Notes: generated by a model not told the origin, from the sequence alone. Counted from the first letter of the stretch, positions 51,251 through 60,810 are shown. The stretch is 64,000 nt of DNA from Candidatus Fibrimonadaceae bacterium (GCA_031281345.1 JAITFN010000047.1:1-64000), one strand, 5' to 3'. Made by a program: numbers and translations.

Positions 51251-52116
51251 AAAACCTCCTCATTTTTTGTGGTGTCTTTGTATCTGCTCATAAACTTTTC
51301 TTTACTGAATTCAATCTGTGAAAGTGCTTTTTCCAAACCGACTTCGTGAATTGGGTCGCTGTAAATATAGTCTTCCTTATTTCCATTTTGGAAAAATCTT
51401 CCACTCGGATCTATCATCAGGTAACTATGAACCATATCATCATTATCTTCAACAATGGTATTTTCTCCAAAAAATCTCTTATTGAGCATCAAGAAATTTG
51501 ACCATTGTTCTTCGGTTATTCCTTGATTATCGCGAAAAGGCAACTGCCTCAGAATTTTTATTCTGTTTGGGGTAAATCCCTGCAATTGCTCAACTACACA
51601 TTCGTTGTAATTGTGCCTATTCACAGTCACATTGAATTTTATGGATATATCAGGATTTTCTACCCTTGCTTTAATTAGCAATTTTTCTACTTGTTCCTTT
51701 TCCAGAACCTTTCTGCTATTGTCGCAACGTCCAATTTTGCGACAAGTATCTGTGTTTAGGCTGTCTATAGAAATTCCAAGCATATCAATATATTGATATA
51801 TGTCTTGATTAAGTTTCAAGAGCGAACCATTGGTAATTATGGACGTTTCAAACTTCATTTCCTTTGCAAGTTTGATAATCGCTAAAAATTTCTCATAAAG
51901 AATTAGCGGTTCACCTCCAGCGAAGTTTATCCTGATAGGCTTTCCCGTTCCGCCGAATTTTCGATAAACGACTTCTTTGTTGGAAAGCTCATTTAGAATT
52001 TTGCGAACAGCATCTTGGTCTTGCCAAATTTCCTTTGGATTGTCCCATTTTGCGAAGCAAAATTCACATTTGTAGTTGCACCTTTCGGTGACGTGCCAGT
52101 TGTAAGCGGTTTGCAT
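51247..52116 (-). CDS. Prokaryotic viperin (radical SAM, ddhNTP synthase)
   Basis: The 289-residue protein has the radical-SAM cluster CNYKCEFC (Cys13, 17, 20) and NFAGGEP. It also carries the viperin features ITNGSLL, LGISIDSLNTDT, IKFNVTVNRHNYNE, RIKILRQLPF and HSYLMIDPSGRFFQNG. This set separates viperins from other radical-SAM enzymes. Viperins turn CTP or other NTPs into 3'-deoxy-3',4'-didehydro nucleotides that stop viral RNA synthesis. It is co-translated with the nucleotide kinase, and 114 bp separate it from the 972-aa gene on the same strand. Confidence 0.92.
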   Translation of the reverse strand: MQTAYNWHVTERCNYKCEFCFAKWDNPKEIWQDQDAVRKILNELSNKEVVYRKFGGTGKPIRINFAGGEPLILYEKFLAIIKLAKEMKFETSIITNGSLLKLNQDIYQYIDMLGISIDSLNTDTCRKIGRCDNSRKVLEKEQVEKLLIKARVENPDISIKFNVTVNRHNYNECVVEQLQGFTPNRIKILRQLPFRDNQGITEEQWSNFLMLNKRFFGENTIVEDNDDMVHSYLMIDPSGRFFQNGNKEDYIYSDPIHEVGLEKALSQIEFSKEKFMSRYKDTTKNEEVL

Positions 52117-52230
52117 ATTGTACTCCTATTGGTTAACATTTTCTTGTTTGAAAAGTGTAGCGAAGCTACCTGAACCAAATCAACATGCTATTGCAAGCCA
52201 ATTCAAAGACTTTTCATATATCACAAAAAA

Positions 52231-55149
52231 TTACTCTTGCATTTTCTTTTTCACCTCTTTATTTTGACCTATTATTAATTCTCTTTTGCACAATTCAATC
52301 CTTTTGATTTCATTTCCTTTATGATACATTTTTTTGAAATTTTCATGATTAAATAAAGAGAGTTGAATAAGAATGTCTTCTTTAATATTCTCGTTTTGAG
52401 GATTTTCTGCCATTTCTCTTAATTTTTTAGGAACTTTGCTCCCTAAAGGTTCTCGTAAATGCCCAAGGGCAATACAAATTCTTCTCAACATATTTTCAGA
52501 GCCATTCCATTCATCTAATATTTTCATTAAATGCTTTGCCCAAATAGCTGGGCGGTCTTTGTAACTATTATTAAAAATTTGCATTCCAAACCAAGGAGCA
52601 TTTATCCATAATTCAGAATCTTTATGTTCCATCACCCATAAGATTGATTTTTCAAAAATACGAGCCATAAATTCAGGTTCTAGAATTGCGTTTAACTTTT
52701 CTAAATCTGTACCTGACAATAGACAATCTGTAATTTCCTTATCTGACCAAGCATAATAATTCATTTTAGGATTCTCCGCTAATGCAATTAAATTATCAAA
52801 TTCTTCTTTTTGGATAGTTTTATTTTTCAAGCAAATTTTAATCTGAAGTTTGCGGCTTTCAGTTAAAAAGGTTTTATATTCGTTGTATAGAATATTTTCT
52901 ATTGCAGTAGAAAACATATAATCCGTTCTGCTTATTAAATATTCGGCGTATTCTGGAGTAATGAAGAGTAATGATTTTTCAAATTTTGGCTGTTCAAATT
53001 TTTCATAGGTTTCTTTCATTAATTTTCGCCAATAATGTTTCCATGAAATATGTATCATTCCACTTTGTCCAGACTGATTTATAAAATCATCAAATGTTGA
53101 TCCGTTATAAAAATAAATTGCCATTATTTGTTCATTTTCATAAGACCATTTAGGAAAGAAAAATGGCTTTTCTAATATTTTGTTTCTAATTTCGTTATAA
53201 ATGTCCTGATTTAAGTAAGGGATATTATAATCCTGTAAATTAAGTTCTTCGCCTTCATATAACCAAAATTCAACTGCAATAATATAATGCTTGTTACGAT
53301 ATTCCTCCAACAAAAACCATGGAACCTTATCTGCATTCAAAATCTCATTTATTTTTATTGCATATTCATTTTCTTGCAGTGGCAGATCATCATCGTCATC
53401 ATCATCTTTGAATAATGAACTCATATTCACTTCTTTGGAATGTTTATCTATTTCTTTTGGCGGCTTTGTTTGTTCATATTTGCGGGATAATTTTTGTAAT
53501 TCCTTTAGTTCATTAAATTGTTTAAATGTCAATTTATAGGTCAAATCTATATTTAATTTTCTAAGTGTTTCTTTAATCTTTTGTCCGAATATCCCATCGT
53601 TATTCATTATGTTAATAATATTATCTAACCACTTTCTAGGGAAAGGCAACTCCCAGCTTTTAATTCTATTGCCACAATGCAAGTATATATCATCATCATG
53701 TGGTTCTATAGATAAGCATATTAGAAATTTATAATATTCTGCATATTCTGAGCCTGTACGTTTATAAAATGGATCTGTGATGCCATTTGGAGTAATTATG
53801 TCATAATAATTTTTGTATAGCATAGCAAAAAGTGCTATTATGACATACTCGTTTTTCAAATGTAAAATTCCCCAAATACATACATCGTTTTTATTTTCAA
53901 TTTCTTGCCTTAATAATTTTATCGGAAAATGTTCTGTCCATTTATTTATAATTTCTATATATAAATCTATATCATAATAACATTTTCTTTTTCCAAGAAT
54001 TTCCCAAATTTTTAAAAATGATTTTTTAGTCCCTATCAATATCAATAGATGTATTTTTTTTGAAATATCTTCTAAGTGTTTTCCTTCATGTGAGATTATT
54101 TCATTTAAAGAAACTTGTAAAATTGGTTCAATTAAATCATCTCTATGCGAAAATATTTCACTTACTTTATTTAAAAAATCCTTATCATAAAAATGGCTTT
54201 TTTGACCATGAATACTATTCCAAATTATCACGTCATCTTCAATTGTTTCTTTTTCAAAATCCAAGAATCTAGTAACTTTGCCACATTTTTTTATCTCTGT
54301 TTTTAATACATAGTTAATAAATTCTTCTTTCGTTTCCCCTGGCCATAACGGAATACCTACTTTCCGTATTATAAACTTATAAATACAATCATTTTTCTCT
54401 TCTGCTGCCTTGTCTAATAATGCCCCGCTATATTTTTTTAATTTTTCAATTATTTCGTTATCAGACATTTCTTGAGACAAAATGTTTTCTGGCAATTCCA
54501 GCTCAGTTTTTTTACTTTCAGTATCAGTTTTTTCTGAATCTTCACTGGGATTAGAGTATTTAAAGCATTTATATTCAAAATTATCTTGGAATATTGGTGG
54601 AATAACTTTTTTTATTTTTTCATATAAATCATTAGAATAGAATTTGTTCGTCCCGTTTTCTTTTAAAAACCAGCGAGGGTCAAAATGAATTACCACCTCA
54701 CTTGCTTTTTCCCGATCTTCATAGTTATCACTGCTACGTTTGCTAATATTCAAATCTTGTGTTTTTTCTTTAATAAATTTGGCAATATCTTCAACAAGTA
54801 ATGATTCTTCTTCTTGTAAAATAATCTGTTCTGTAATTTTGATAATATACTTATCTAATTCTGATAAATAATCATAACTGTACCCGTAATCGGTTTCCGA
54901 ACTAACTTTCCAAAAAAATATTCTTGTATAATCCTTAAAACATTCATATATATTATGATGTCTATAAAGATATCCTTTTTGCGAATACTCATCAAAAAAA
55001 GAATATATTTCTTCTTCCTCTACCTCAATAAGAACGAGATATTTTATAAACTTTTTTGTAGTTTCTTTATCAAAAAGCAATTCATCTTCAAAATCTGCAA
55101 GAATACGAGATATTAAAGCGGCACTTTCTTCATCAGTCATTTTAGACAT
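52231..55149 (-). CDS. Large unknown protein (972 aa) upstream of viperin
   Basis: I do not recognise any domain. The protein is soluble, strongly helical, rich in Lys, Glu, Ile and aromatic residues, and has no P-loop or membrane segment that I can see. A run of seven Asp (LFKDDDDDDDLPLQ, near residue 585) separates two large halves. The C-terminal 200 residues (for example LRRICIALGHLREPLGSKVP) read like helical repeats. It overlaps the 119-aa gene by 8 nt and points into viperin. It is markedly AT-rich. A defence or immunity role is suggested only by its neighbours. Confidence 0.8.
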   Translation of the reverse strand: MSKMTDEESAALISRILADFEDELLFDKETTKKFIKYLVLIEVEEEEIYSFFDEYSQKGYLYRHHNIYECFKDYTRIFFWKVSSETDYGYSYDYLSELDKYIIKITEQIILQEEESLLVEDIAKFIKEKTQDLNISKRSSDNYEDREKASEVVIHFDPRWFLKENGTNKFYSNDLYEKIKKVIPPIFQDNFEYKCFKYSNPSEDSEKTDTESKKTELELPENILSQEMSDNEIIEKLKKYSGALLDKAAEEKNDCIYKFIIRKVGIPLWPGETKEEFINYVLKTEIKKCGKVTRFLDFEKETIEDDVIIWNSIHGQKSHFYDKDFLNKVSEIFSHRDDLIEPILQVSLNEIISHEGKHLEDISKKIHLLILIGTKKSFLKIWEILGKRKCYYDIDLYIEIINKWTEHFPIKLLRQEIENKNDVCIWGILHLKNEYVIIALFAMLYKNYYDIITPNGITDPFYKRTGSEYAEYYKFLICLSIEPHDDDIYLHCGNRIKSWELPFPRKWLDNIINIMNNDGIFGQKIKETLRKLNIDLTYKLTFKQFNELKELQKLSRKYEQTKPPKEIDKHSKEVNMSSLFKDDDDDDDLPLQENEYAIKINEILNADKVPWFLLEEYRNKHYIIAVEFWLYEGEELNLQDYNIPYLNQDIYNEIRNKILEKPFFFPKWSYENEQIMAIYFYNGSTFDDFINQSGQSGMIHISWKHYWRKLMKETYEKFEQPKFEKSLLFITPEYAEYLISRTDYMFSTAIENILYNEYKTFLTESRKLQIKICLKNKTIQKEEFDNLIALAENPKMNYYAWSDKEITDCLLSGTDLEKLNAILEPEFMARIFEKSILWVMEHKDSELWINAPWFGMQIFNNSYKDRPAIWAKHLMKILDEWNGSENMLRRICIALGHLREPLGSKVPKKLREMAENPQNENIKEDILIQLSLFNHENFKKMYHKGNEIKRIELCKRELIIGQNKEVKKKMQE

Positions 55150-55501
55150 ACTTCATCCTCTTTGTGAAATGATAACCACCTAAATAATACTTACATTCAT
55201 AAATATTCAACCATATTCCCTTTTCTTCATATATAATTCTACGCCTGCGTTCCGCAGCCTCATAGCTTTCATATAATTCTTTATATTCTCCATGACTATC
55301 TGTACAATAATCACAAGTCCTACTCGGAGTTTGCCTATCTTTTGGAGAATGATGATATTTCTTGCATTTTTTACATCCATAAGGAACTACGTCTAAACCG
55401 AAGTTATTTTTTACGTATTTAGCAGCTTTTTCTGCTTCTTCCCAAGAGGAATAGACACTAAGTGGCTCACCATTTTTTTTGAAACATGTATTGCTTTTCA
55501 T
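55142..55501 (-). CDS. Zinc-ribbon-like protein with an internal duplication (119 aa)
   Basis: The protein holds two copies of one module: YSSWEEAEKAAKYV...YGCKKCKKYHHSPK and YESYEAAERRRRI...YECKYYLGGYHFTK. The first copy keeps CxxC before a His pair, the second has lost one Cys. CDYC lies between them. This resembles small prokaryotic proteins with a Y-x-C-x-x-C-x-x-W/Y-H motif. It heads the presumed operon with the 972-aa gene (8-nt overlap). The function is unknown; nucleic-acid binding is possible. Confidence 0.75.
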   Translation of the reverse strand: MKSNTCFKKNGEPLSVYSSWEEAEKAAKYVKNNFGLDVVPYGCKKCKKYHHSPKDRQTPSRTCDYCTDSHGEYKELYESYEAAERRRRIIYEEKGIWLNIYECKYYLGGYHFTKRMKYV

Positions 55502-55944
55502 AGCAATCTCCTATTTTGATTGTTCTACACCGTTCTGTTAGAAAAAGCCGTAGGCAGTCTGAACTTATCCGTTATACACTAGGTATCGTGATATCCTAAC
55601 TCTTATATAATATACATTTTTTTTCTCAAAAGAGTAAAAAAATATTTATTTTTTATAAAAGTATTGTAATTCCAACTTTCAAAATATAGTAATTTCTTAA
55701 AACCCTGTCAAGGGGGAATAATCCTATTTTTTTATTTTTTTGTAAAAATCCCGTTTTTTCTGCGTTTTTCAGGATTTTCTCAAAAATTAGTCAATTGAGC
55801 TAATTGTGAATCGATTTAGACCAAAATCTTTATATTGTATATATATATTATTCAGTCAACTTTTCATTATACCCTATCGGTTCCCAAAATAAACTCATAG
55901 CCTTTAAAGGAAAGATAGTAAATTTTTCTAACTTCACAAAGAAT
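55502..55944. other. AT-rich divergent intergenic region
   Basis: 443 bp without a gene separates the minus-strand viperin operon from the plus-strand primase-helicase. It is rich in A/T runs. TATATT lies at about 55831 (CTTTATATTG) on the plus strand, and TATAATATAC near 55605. A small inverted repeat GATTT-N6-AAATC lies near 55812. Nothing else was recognised. Confidence 0.5.
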
Positions 55945-58290
55945 ATGGCAGTCTCCCCCTCAATCCTGGAAAAAGAAATTGCAGAATTAGAGCAATTGCT
56001 AGCCGACAAAAAACGCCAGCTTGAAGAAACAAAAATATCCACAGCAACACCAACGCAGGAACAGATAAACAACCATTCCTCCCCAGAAACCAAAATAGCC
56101 CTATTTCGCTCAATGTTCAAAGGCAGAGAAGATGTCTATGCCAAACGCTTCGAAAGCAAGAAAACTGGAAAATCCGGCTACCAGCCTGTGTGCCGAAATG
56201 AATGGGTAAAAGGAGTGTGCAAAAAACCAAAGGCAAGCTGCGGCAATTGCAACGGGCGTTCATTTGAATCGGTAACCGATGGAGTAATTAGAAACCACCT
56301 TTCCGGTGCCATCGTTATGGGAGTTTATCCCTTATTGCAAAACGAAACCTGCCATTTTCTAGCGGTGGATTTCGACAAGGAGGCGTGGAAAGAAGATGCC
56401 AAAGCCTTTGCCGAAACTTGCAAGCTGGAAGGGATAACCGCCGCCCTGGAACGTTCCCGCTCAGGAAACGGCGCTCATATATGGATTTTCTTTGACAATC
56501 CCGTTCCAGCGGCAAAAGCCAGAAAACTCGGCACTTTTCTAATGACCCGCACTTTGGACAGACGGCCTGAAATAGGACTTGATTCCTTTGACCGCTTTTT
56601 CCCCAATCAGGATACAATGCCCAAAGGCGGCTTCGGCAATTTAATCGCTCTTCCTCTACAAAAAGAAGCAAGGGCAAAAAATCACAGCCTTTTTCTAGAT
56701 GAAAATATGTCTCCTTATGCAGACCAATGGGCTTTTCTCGCTTCCATAAATCGACTGAGCGAAAATAAATTGAACACGCTCATTCAAAACGCAACCCAAC
56801 GGAATGAGCTTTTGCCTGTGAATTACGATTCTACCGAAATAGAAGACGAAACCAAACCTTGGCAGAAAAAATCCACCGTTTTGCCAGCCATAACCGAACC
56901 TATTCCGCAAGAAGTGGAAATCAAGCTAGTTGACCAGCTATATATAAATCACACTGGCCTGCCTCCGATATTGCGCACTCGTATTTTACGGCTTGCCTCT
57001 TTCGCAAACCCCGAATTCTATCAGGCACAGCGAATGAGACTCCCAACCTGGAACAAACCGCATATTCTCTATTGCTATGACTTCTCCGCAAAATATATCG
57101 GCTTGCCCGTGGGATGCTTGGATGGTCTTATGGCAATTCTCGAACATTATCATATCAAGCCAATTCTATCAAACGAACAAAATCGCGGGAAGCATCTTGA
57201 CGTTCAATTTTCCGGTGAACTAAGAGAGAAGCAAAAAGAAGCGTTTCAAAAATTAATGGAAAATCAAACGGGAATACTTTCCGCTTCCACCGCATTTGGC
57301 AAAACCGTTGTGGCACTTCGGGTGATAGCGGAGAGAAAAGTGAACACCGTCATTCTGGTTCATCGCAAACTGCTCGCAGACCAGTGGGTAGAGCGAATAC
57401 ATAATTTCTTAGGAATTCCTAAAAAAGACATAGGCTATTACAGCGGCACAAAGAAAAAACTCACAGGCATTATTGACATTGCGGTTATGCAAAGCGTAGT
57501 CAAGAGAAACAAAGTGGAAGACTGGATATCTGACTATGGTCAGATTATCGTTGATGAATGCCACCATATTTCAGCTAGCTCGTTTGAGCGAATAGTAAGA
57601 AACTGCCCAGCATATTACCGCTTGGGCCTTTCGGCAACGGTTATTCGCAAAGACGGTCAGCACCCCATTGTTTTGATGAATTTAGGAGAAGTCCGCTACT
57701 CCAATACCAGCACAAATGCCGAATTCTTTTTTGTGCAAAAAATATTTCCCCGTCATACCAATTTTCACATGGACAATGAAGACTCCGCAATTCAAGACAT
57801 ATTTCATAACCTTTACCTAAACAAGGAACGGAACGAAATGATTATCAAGGATATTCTCGAAGCATATCGTAAAGGGCGTGAATGTCTTGTGCTAAGCGAG
57901 CGTGTTGAGCATTTGGCTCTGCTGAAAGATGCTTTGGAAAAGCATATACCCTCTCTTTTTGTGTTAAAAGGCGGGCTTGGAAATAAGCAATTGAAAACAA
58001 TTATGGAAGAAATTGAAAATAAACAACCGAATGAGCACAGGGTTATCCTAGCCACAGGAAAATATCTCGGAGAAGGTTTTGATTTGCCAAGCCTTGACAC
58101 CCTGTTTTTGGTTTTTCCTTTTTCGTGGAGAGGTATGCTAATCCAATACACAGGTCGCTTGAATCGTGCTTCTCAAGGAAAAAAGGAGATACGGGTTTAT
58201 GATTATGTTGATGAGAAAGTGCCTGCGTTATTTAGGATGTATGGGAAGCGGTTGAAGGGGTATAAGGCTTTGGGGTTTGTGGTGTCGTAG
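55945..58290 (+). CDS. TOTE-type primase-helicase
   Basis: The 781-residue protein has an N-terminal coiled coil (ILEKEIAELEQLLADKKRQL). An archaeo-eukaryotic-type primase domain (about 45-270) follows, with a Cys cluster (CKKPKASCGNC), FLAVDFDKE (catalytic acids) and RSRSGNGAHIWIF. A superfamily 2 helicase has STAFGKT (Lys453), DECHH (Asp537), GLSATV and a C-terminal domain ending QYTGRLNRASQG. This primase-helicase fusion is the form annotated as the TOTE conflict-system primase. Its base use is closer to core genes than the 972-aa gene. It stands alone and may act against invading DNA. Confidence 0.88.
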   Translation: MAVSPSILEKEIAELEQLLADKKRQLEETKISTATPTQEQINNHSSPETKIALFRSMFKGREDVYAKRFESKKTGKSGYQPVCRNEWVKGVCKKPKASCGNCNGRSFESVTDGVIRNHLSGAIVMGVYPLLQNETCHFLAVDFDKEAWKEDAKAFAETCKLEGITAALERSRSGNGAHIWIFFDNPVPAAKARKLGTFLMTRTLDRRPEIGLDSFDRFFPNQDTMPKGGFGNLIALPLQKEARAKNHSLFLDENMSPYADQWAFLASINRLSENKLNTLIQNATQRNELLPVNYDSTEIEDETKPWQKKSTVLPAITEPIPQEVEIKLVDQLYINHTGLPPILRTRILRLASFANPEFYQAQRMRLPTWNKPHILYCYDFSAKYIGLPVGCLDGLMAILEHYHIKPILSNEQNRGKHLDVQFSGELREKQKEAFQKLMENQTGILSASTAFGKTVVALRVIAERKVNTVILVHRKLLADQWVERIHNFLGIPKKDIGYYSGTKKKLTGIIDIAVMQSVVKRNKVEDWISDYGQIIVDECHHISASSFERIVRNCPAYYRLGLSATVIRKDGQHPIVLMNLGEVRYSNTSTNAEFFFVQKIFPRHTNFHMDNEDSAIQDIFHNLYLNKERNEMIIKDILEAYRKGRECLVLSERVEHLALLKDALEKHIPSLFVLKGGLGNKQLKTIMEEIENKQPNEHRVILATGKYLGEGFDLPSLDTLFLVFPFSWRGMLIQYTGRLNRASQGKKEIRVYDYVDEKVPALFRMYGKRLKGYKALGFVVS

Positions 58291-58344
58291 TGAGAAATTT
58301 ACTATATTTCCTATAAAATACCATTAGGAGATTATAAACTATCT

Positions 58345-60273
58345 ATGGCAAATTGGGACTCAAAGCGTATAGCTGATGCAATAGCTGAAATAGAAGATGA
58401 AAAATTTGTCTTACCAGTAATCCAGCGAGAACTCGTTTGGACTGAAGAAAAGATGGAACTATTATTTGACACCCTTTTAAAGGGAGATAGCTTTGGCGGT
58501 ATAATAGTTATTGAAGAAGAAAAGGACAAACCACCATTATTTAGCTATAGACCTTTTATAAAAGACGCAAAAGATGGAGAGTCTAATCAATCTAGAATTG
58601 ATAGTTTGCCACAAAACCAATTGTTTGTGATTGATGGACAGCAACGGTTGCAATCATTCTATATTGGACTAAATGGTTCTTTTAATGGGAAAATTTTATA
58701 TTTTGATTTATTCAGTGATTATTATAATTCTGAATATGAATTTAAATTTGAAAATGACGAAACTAAACTTCCTAAACAATCTAAAGACAATCTTGAAAGA
58801 CCAATAAAAAATCATTTTTGGTATCCTGCAAAAAACCTTTTAATAAAATTAAAGGAGGGTCGCCCTAACCAAGTTGTAAAAGAAATTATTGAAACAGCAA
58901 ATATTAATGATGATAAGGAAGAGGAATGTATTAGAGAGAATGTATTGTCTTTTTCAGATAGTATTTTGAACAAACTTGCCATAGGAATATCTAAAGTTAA
59001 AGTCGATAAAACTTTGCCCGAGGAAAAAAATAGGCAACGGATTGTTGAAATGTTCAAAAGATTAAATGATGGAGGAACTCGGTTGTTAGCGTTTGATTTA
59101 GTAGCGGCAAAACTAAAAGGATATGAATGGGAAATGGAAGGTTTCTTGAGAGAAATGCAGGAAGAATACCAAAATATTGGTTTAGACCAAGATAATCTTG
59201 TCAAATTAATTTTCCTTTTGCAAGATAATTATGATAAAGAAATGGCAGCAATAGAAAAAACAGATGCTGAATTTGCTATACATAGTAGAACTAAAATTGA
59301 AGCAACGTTAAAGGCTTTAAAAGATTTTCTAAAATATGCAAAATTATATGATTACTATAAAGATAGTAACCGTTCTTTTATACCATTATTTTTTATAGCG
59401 TATCATTTATTCCATAAAAACAAAGACGATAATAGTATTCGCAATTTTTTTGATAACTATGAAACTGGAAATAGCGATTTTGTTTATATACGTATATGGT
59501 TGATTAATTCATTACTCAATGGAGTTTTCAATAGTAGAGGCTCAGGCTGGGTACATAAAACTTGTATTAGAAAAATTCTTAAATTAATCAAAAATTATAA
59601 AGGCAAACCTTTTCCAGTTGATGGATTGTTTAATATTTACACAAATCATCCAGTTACCTTTACGATAAATTATACCAAAGATGATATAGACAAATTAGAT
59701 AAAGATTTTGTTTTTTATTTAATGTATGATTTATCAAGCGATAGTCGAGAAAATCACAAGGATCATATAATGCCAAAAAGCATTCTTGAAAAACGTGGTT
59801 ATCCACAATTTAAGATCAATAGTATAAAAAATAAACAACTTTTAGACCCTAAAACTAATTGTAATGCGAAAAATGGAAAACCATTTGCCCAATGGATCAA
59901 TAACCCTGAGTATGTCAAAGATAGGCATATGTATATGTCACGACATTTAATACCAAACGATGAATCGTTGTGGCACGAAGATCACTTTGAAGATTTTATA
60001 GAAAAACGAGCAGAGTTAATTTTAGAGAGAATATTAAAATATGCTGAGTACAATACTGAAAATGGGAGAAAACTTTCATTTTTACCGAATGAAGAGATAT
60101 TCAGAAAAAAACTTTTTAAAACAGATAAAGCGAACTGTACGATAAAATATGTTGACGGCACAGTGAAAGAATATATTTGGCCTGCTAAAGATTGTAATGA
60201 TGATATAAGAATTAGATTTTTTGAGAATAGCAAAGATATAATAGAAGCTATTTTTGAAGTTAAGGGAGTATAA
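58345..60273 (+). CDS. GmrSD-like DUF262/HNH restriction protein
   Basis: The 642-residue protein begins with a DUF262 domain: LPVIQRELVWTEEKMELLFD and the nucleotide-binding motif DGQQR at residues 97-101. It ends with a DUF1524-like HNH domain around ENHKDHIMPKSILEKRG (His474), NKQLLDPKTNC. That order is the fused form of GmrSD type IV enzymes, which use NTP to cut modified phage DNA. No methyltransferase is needed for such enzymes. A -10 box (TTTACTATATTTCC, near 58308) and GGAG precede the gene. Confidence 0.9.
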   Translation: MANWDSKRIADAIAEIEDEKFVLPVIQRELVWTEEKMELLFDTLLKGDSFGGIIVIEEEKDKPPLFSYRPFIKDAKDGESNQSRIDSLPQNQLFVIDGQQRLQSFYIGLNGSFNGKILYFDLFSDYYNSEYEFKFENDETKLPKQSKDNLERPIKNHFWYPAKNLLIKLKEGRPNQVVKEIIETANINDDKEEECIRENVLSFSDSILNKLAIGISKVKVDKTLPEEKNRQRIVEMFKRLNDGGTRLLAFDLVAAKLKGYEWEMEGFLREMQEEYQNIGLDQDNLVKLIFLLQDNYDKEMAAIEKTDAEFAIHSRTKIEATLKALKDFLKYAKLYDYYKDSNRSFIPLFFIAYHLFHKNKDDNSIRNFFDNYETGNSDFVYIRIWLINSLLNGVFNSRGSGWVHKTCIRKILKLIKNYKGKPFPVDGLFNIYTNHPVTFTINYTKDDIDKLDKDFVFYLMYDLSSDSRENHKDHIMPKSILEKRGYPQFKINSIKNKQLLDPKTNCNAKNGKPFAQWINNPEYVKDRHMYMSRHLIPNDESLWHEDHFEDFIEKRAELILERILKYAEYNTENGRKLSFLPNEEIFRKKLFKTDKANCTIKYVDGTVKEYIWPAKDCNDDIRIRFFENSKDIIEAIFEVKGV

Positions 60274-60388
60274 ATTGGCGTTTATATCAGGGAAAATTAC
60301 CAATAGAAGAATTCAATGAAACGGTTTTGGGCTGTTGTAACCAAAGGGAACCGAAACAGAAAAGACATCGGAATCCTATGTTGTCAAA
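60274..60388 (+). pseudogene. Possible coding remnant after the GmrSD gene
   Basis: One plus-strand frame from about 60275 is open for roughly 38 codons without a start and reads protein-like (RLYQGKLPIEEFNETVLG). I cannot assign it. It may be the tail of a deleted gene, since two other gene fragments lie just downstream. Confidence 0.25.
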
Positions 60389-60538
60389 CTAGCAGATAAG
60401 CTGACGTATTAATCTTTGATATTTTTGAATTTCTTTTGTTTTAATTTCTTTTGGGTAATAATTCTCAAACTGCTCTAAAAATTGGCTTCTCCCACCAACC
60501 CATTTTATAAAAGGTTTTGCTGGTTTGAGATTCATTTT
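60389..60538 (-). pseudogene. N-terminal remnant of a Dam-type (D12 class) adenine methyltransferase
   Basis: From ATG 60538 the minus strand encodes 49 residues starting MNLKPAKPFIKWVGGRSQFL then EQFENYYPKEI. This is the N-terminus of D12 class N6-adenine methyltransferases (KPF-hK-W-x-GGK-x-x-L, the SAM site). The frame stops where about 200 more residues should follow. The family GGK is GGR here. A longer open frame reaches 60595, but the match starts at 60538. Confidence 0.65.
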
Positions 60539-60683
60539 AAGGAATATAAAAATATTTTGATATATACTATTAGCATTATGCGGTTGCAATTTCAAAGTTT
60601 AACTGTATATAGTGAAAGATAAATCTGGCGGCAGAAGCTATTTTTATTAAAATTTACTATATTTTAAACTAACAGGTAAAAAC

Positions 60684-60800
60684 ATGCAAAATATATATAT
60701 TCCGCCAATAAAAAGTCAAGGTATAAAAATGAAATTTGTAGAGTGGATTAAATATGGAGTTTCCAATGTGATAGCAGATATGGACAAAATGATATTATGA
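60684..60800 (+). pseudogene. N-terminal remnant of a second DNA adenine methyltransferase
   Basis: A 38-codon frame begins MQNIYIPPIKSQGIKMKFVE and stops at TGA 60798-60800. IPPIKSQGIK-x-K-hV is the start of another group of adenine-specific methyltransferases, followed normally by an EPFMGSG motif that is missing. A -10 box (TTTACTATATTTT, near 60655) precedes it, so the original gene start is intact while the body is gone. It ends 10 nt before the helicase gene. Confidence 0.55.
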
Positions 60801-60810
60801 GAAATTTATA

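Noticed and set aside
53391-53411. Trinucleotide repeat (TCATCATCGTCATCATCATC)
   Set aside because: It is the coding sequence for the Asp run in the 972-aa protein; too short to count as a separate repeat locus.
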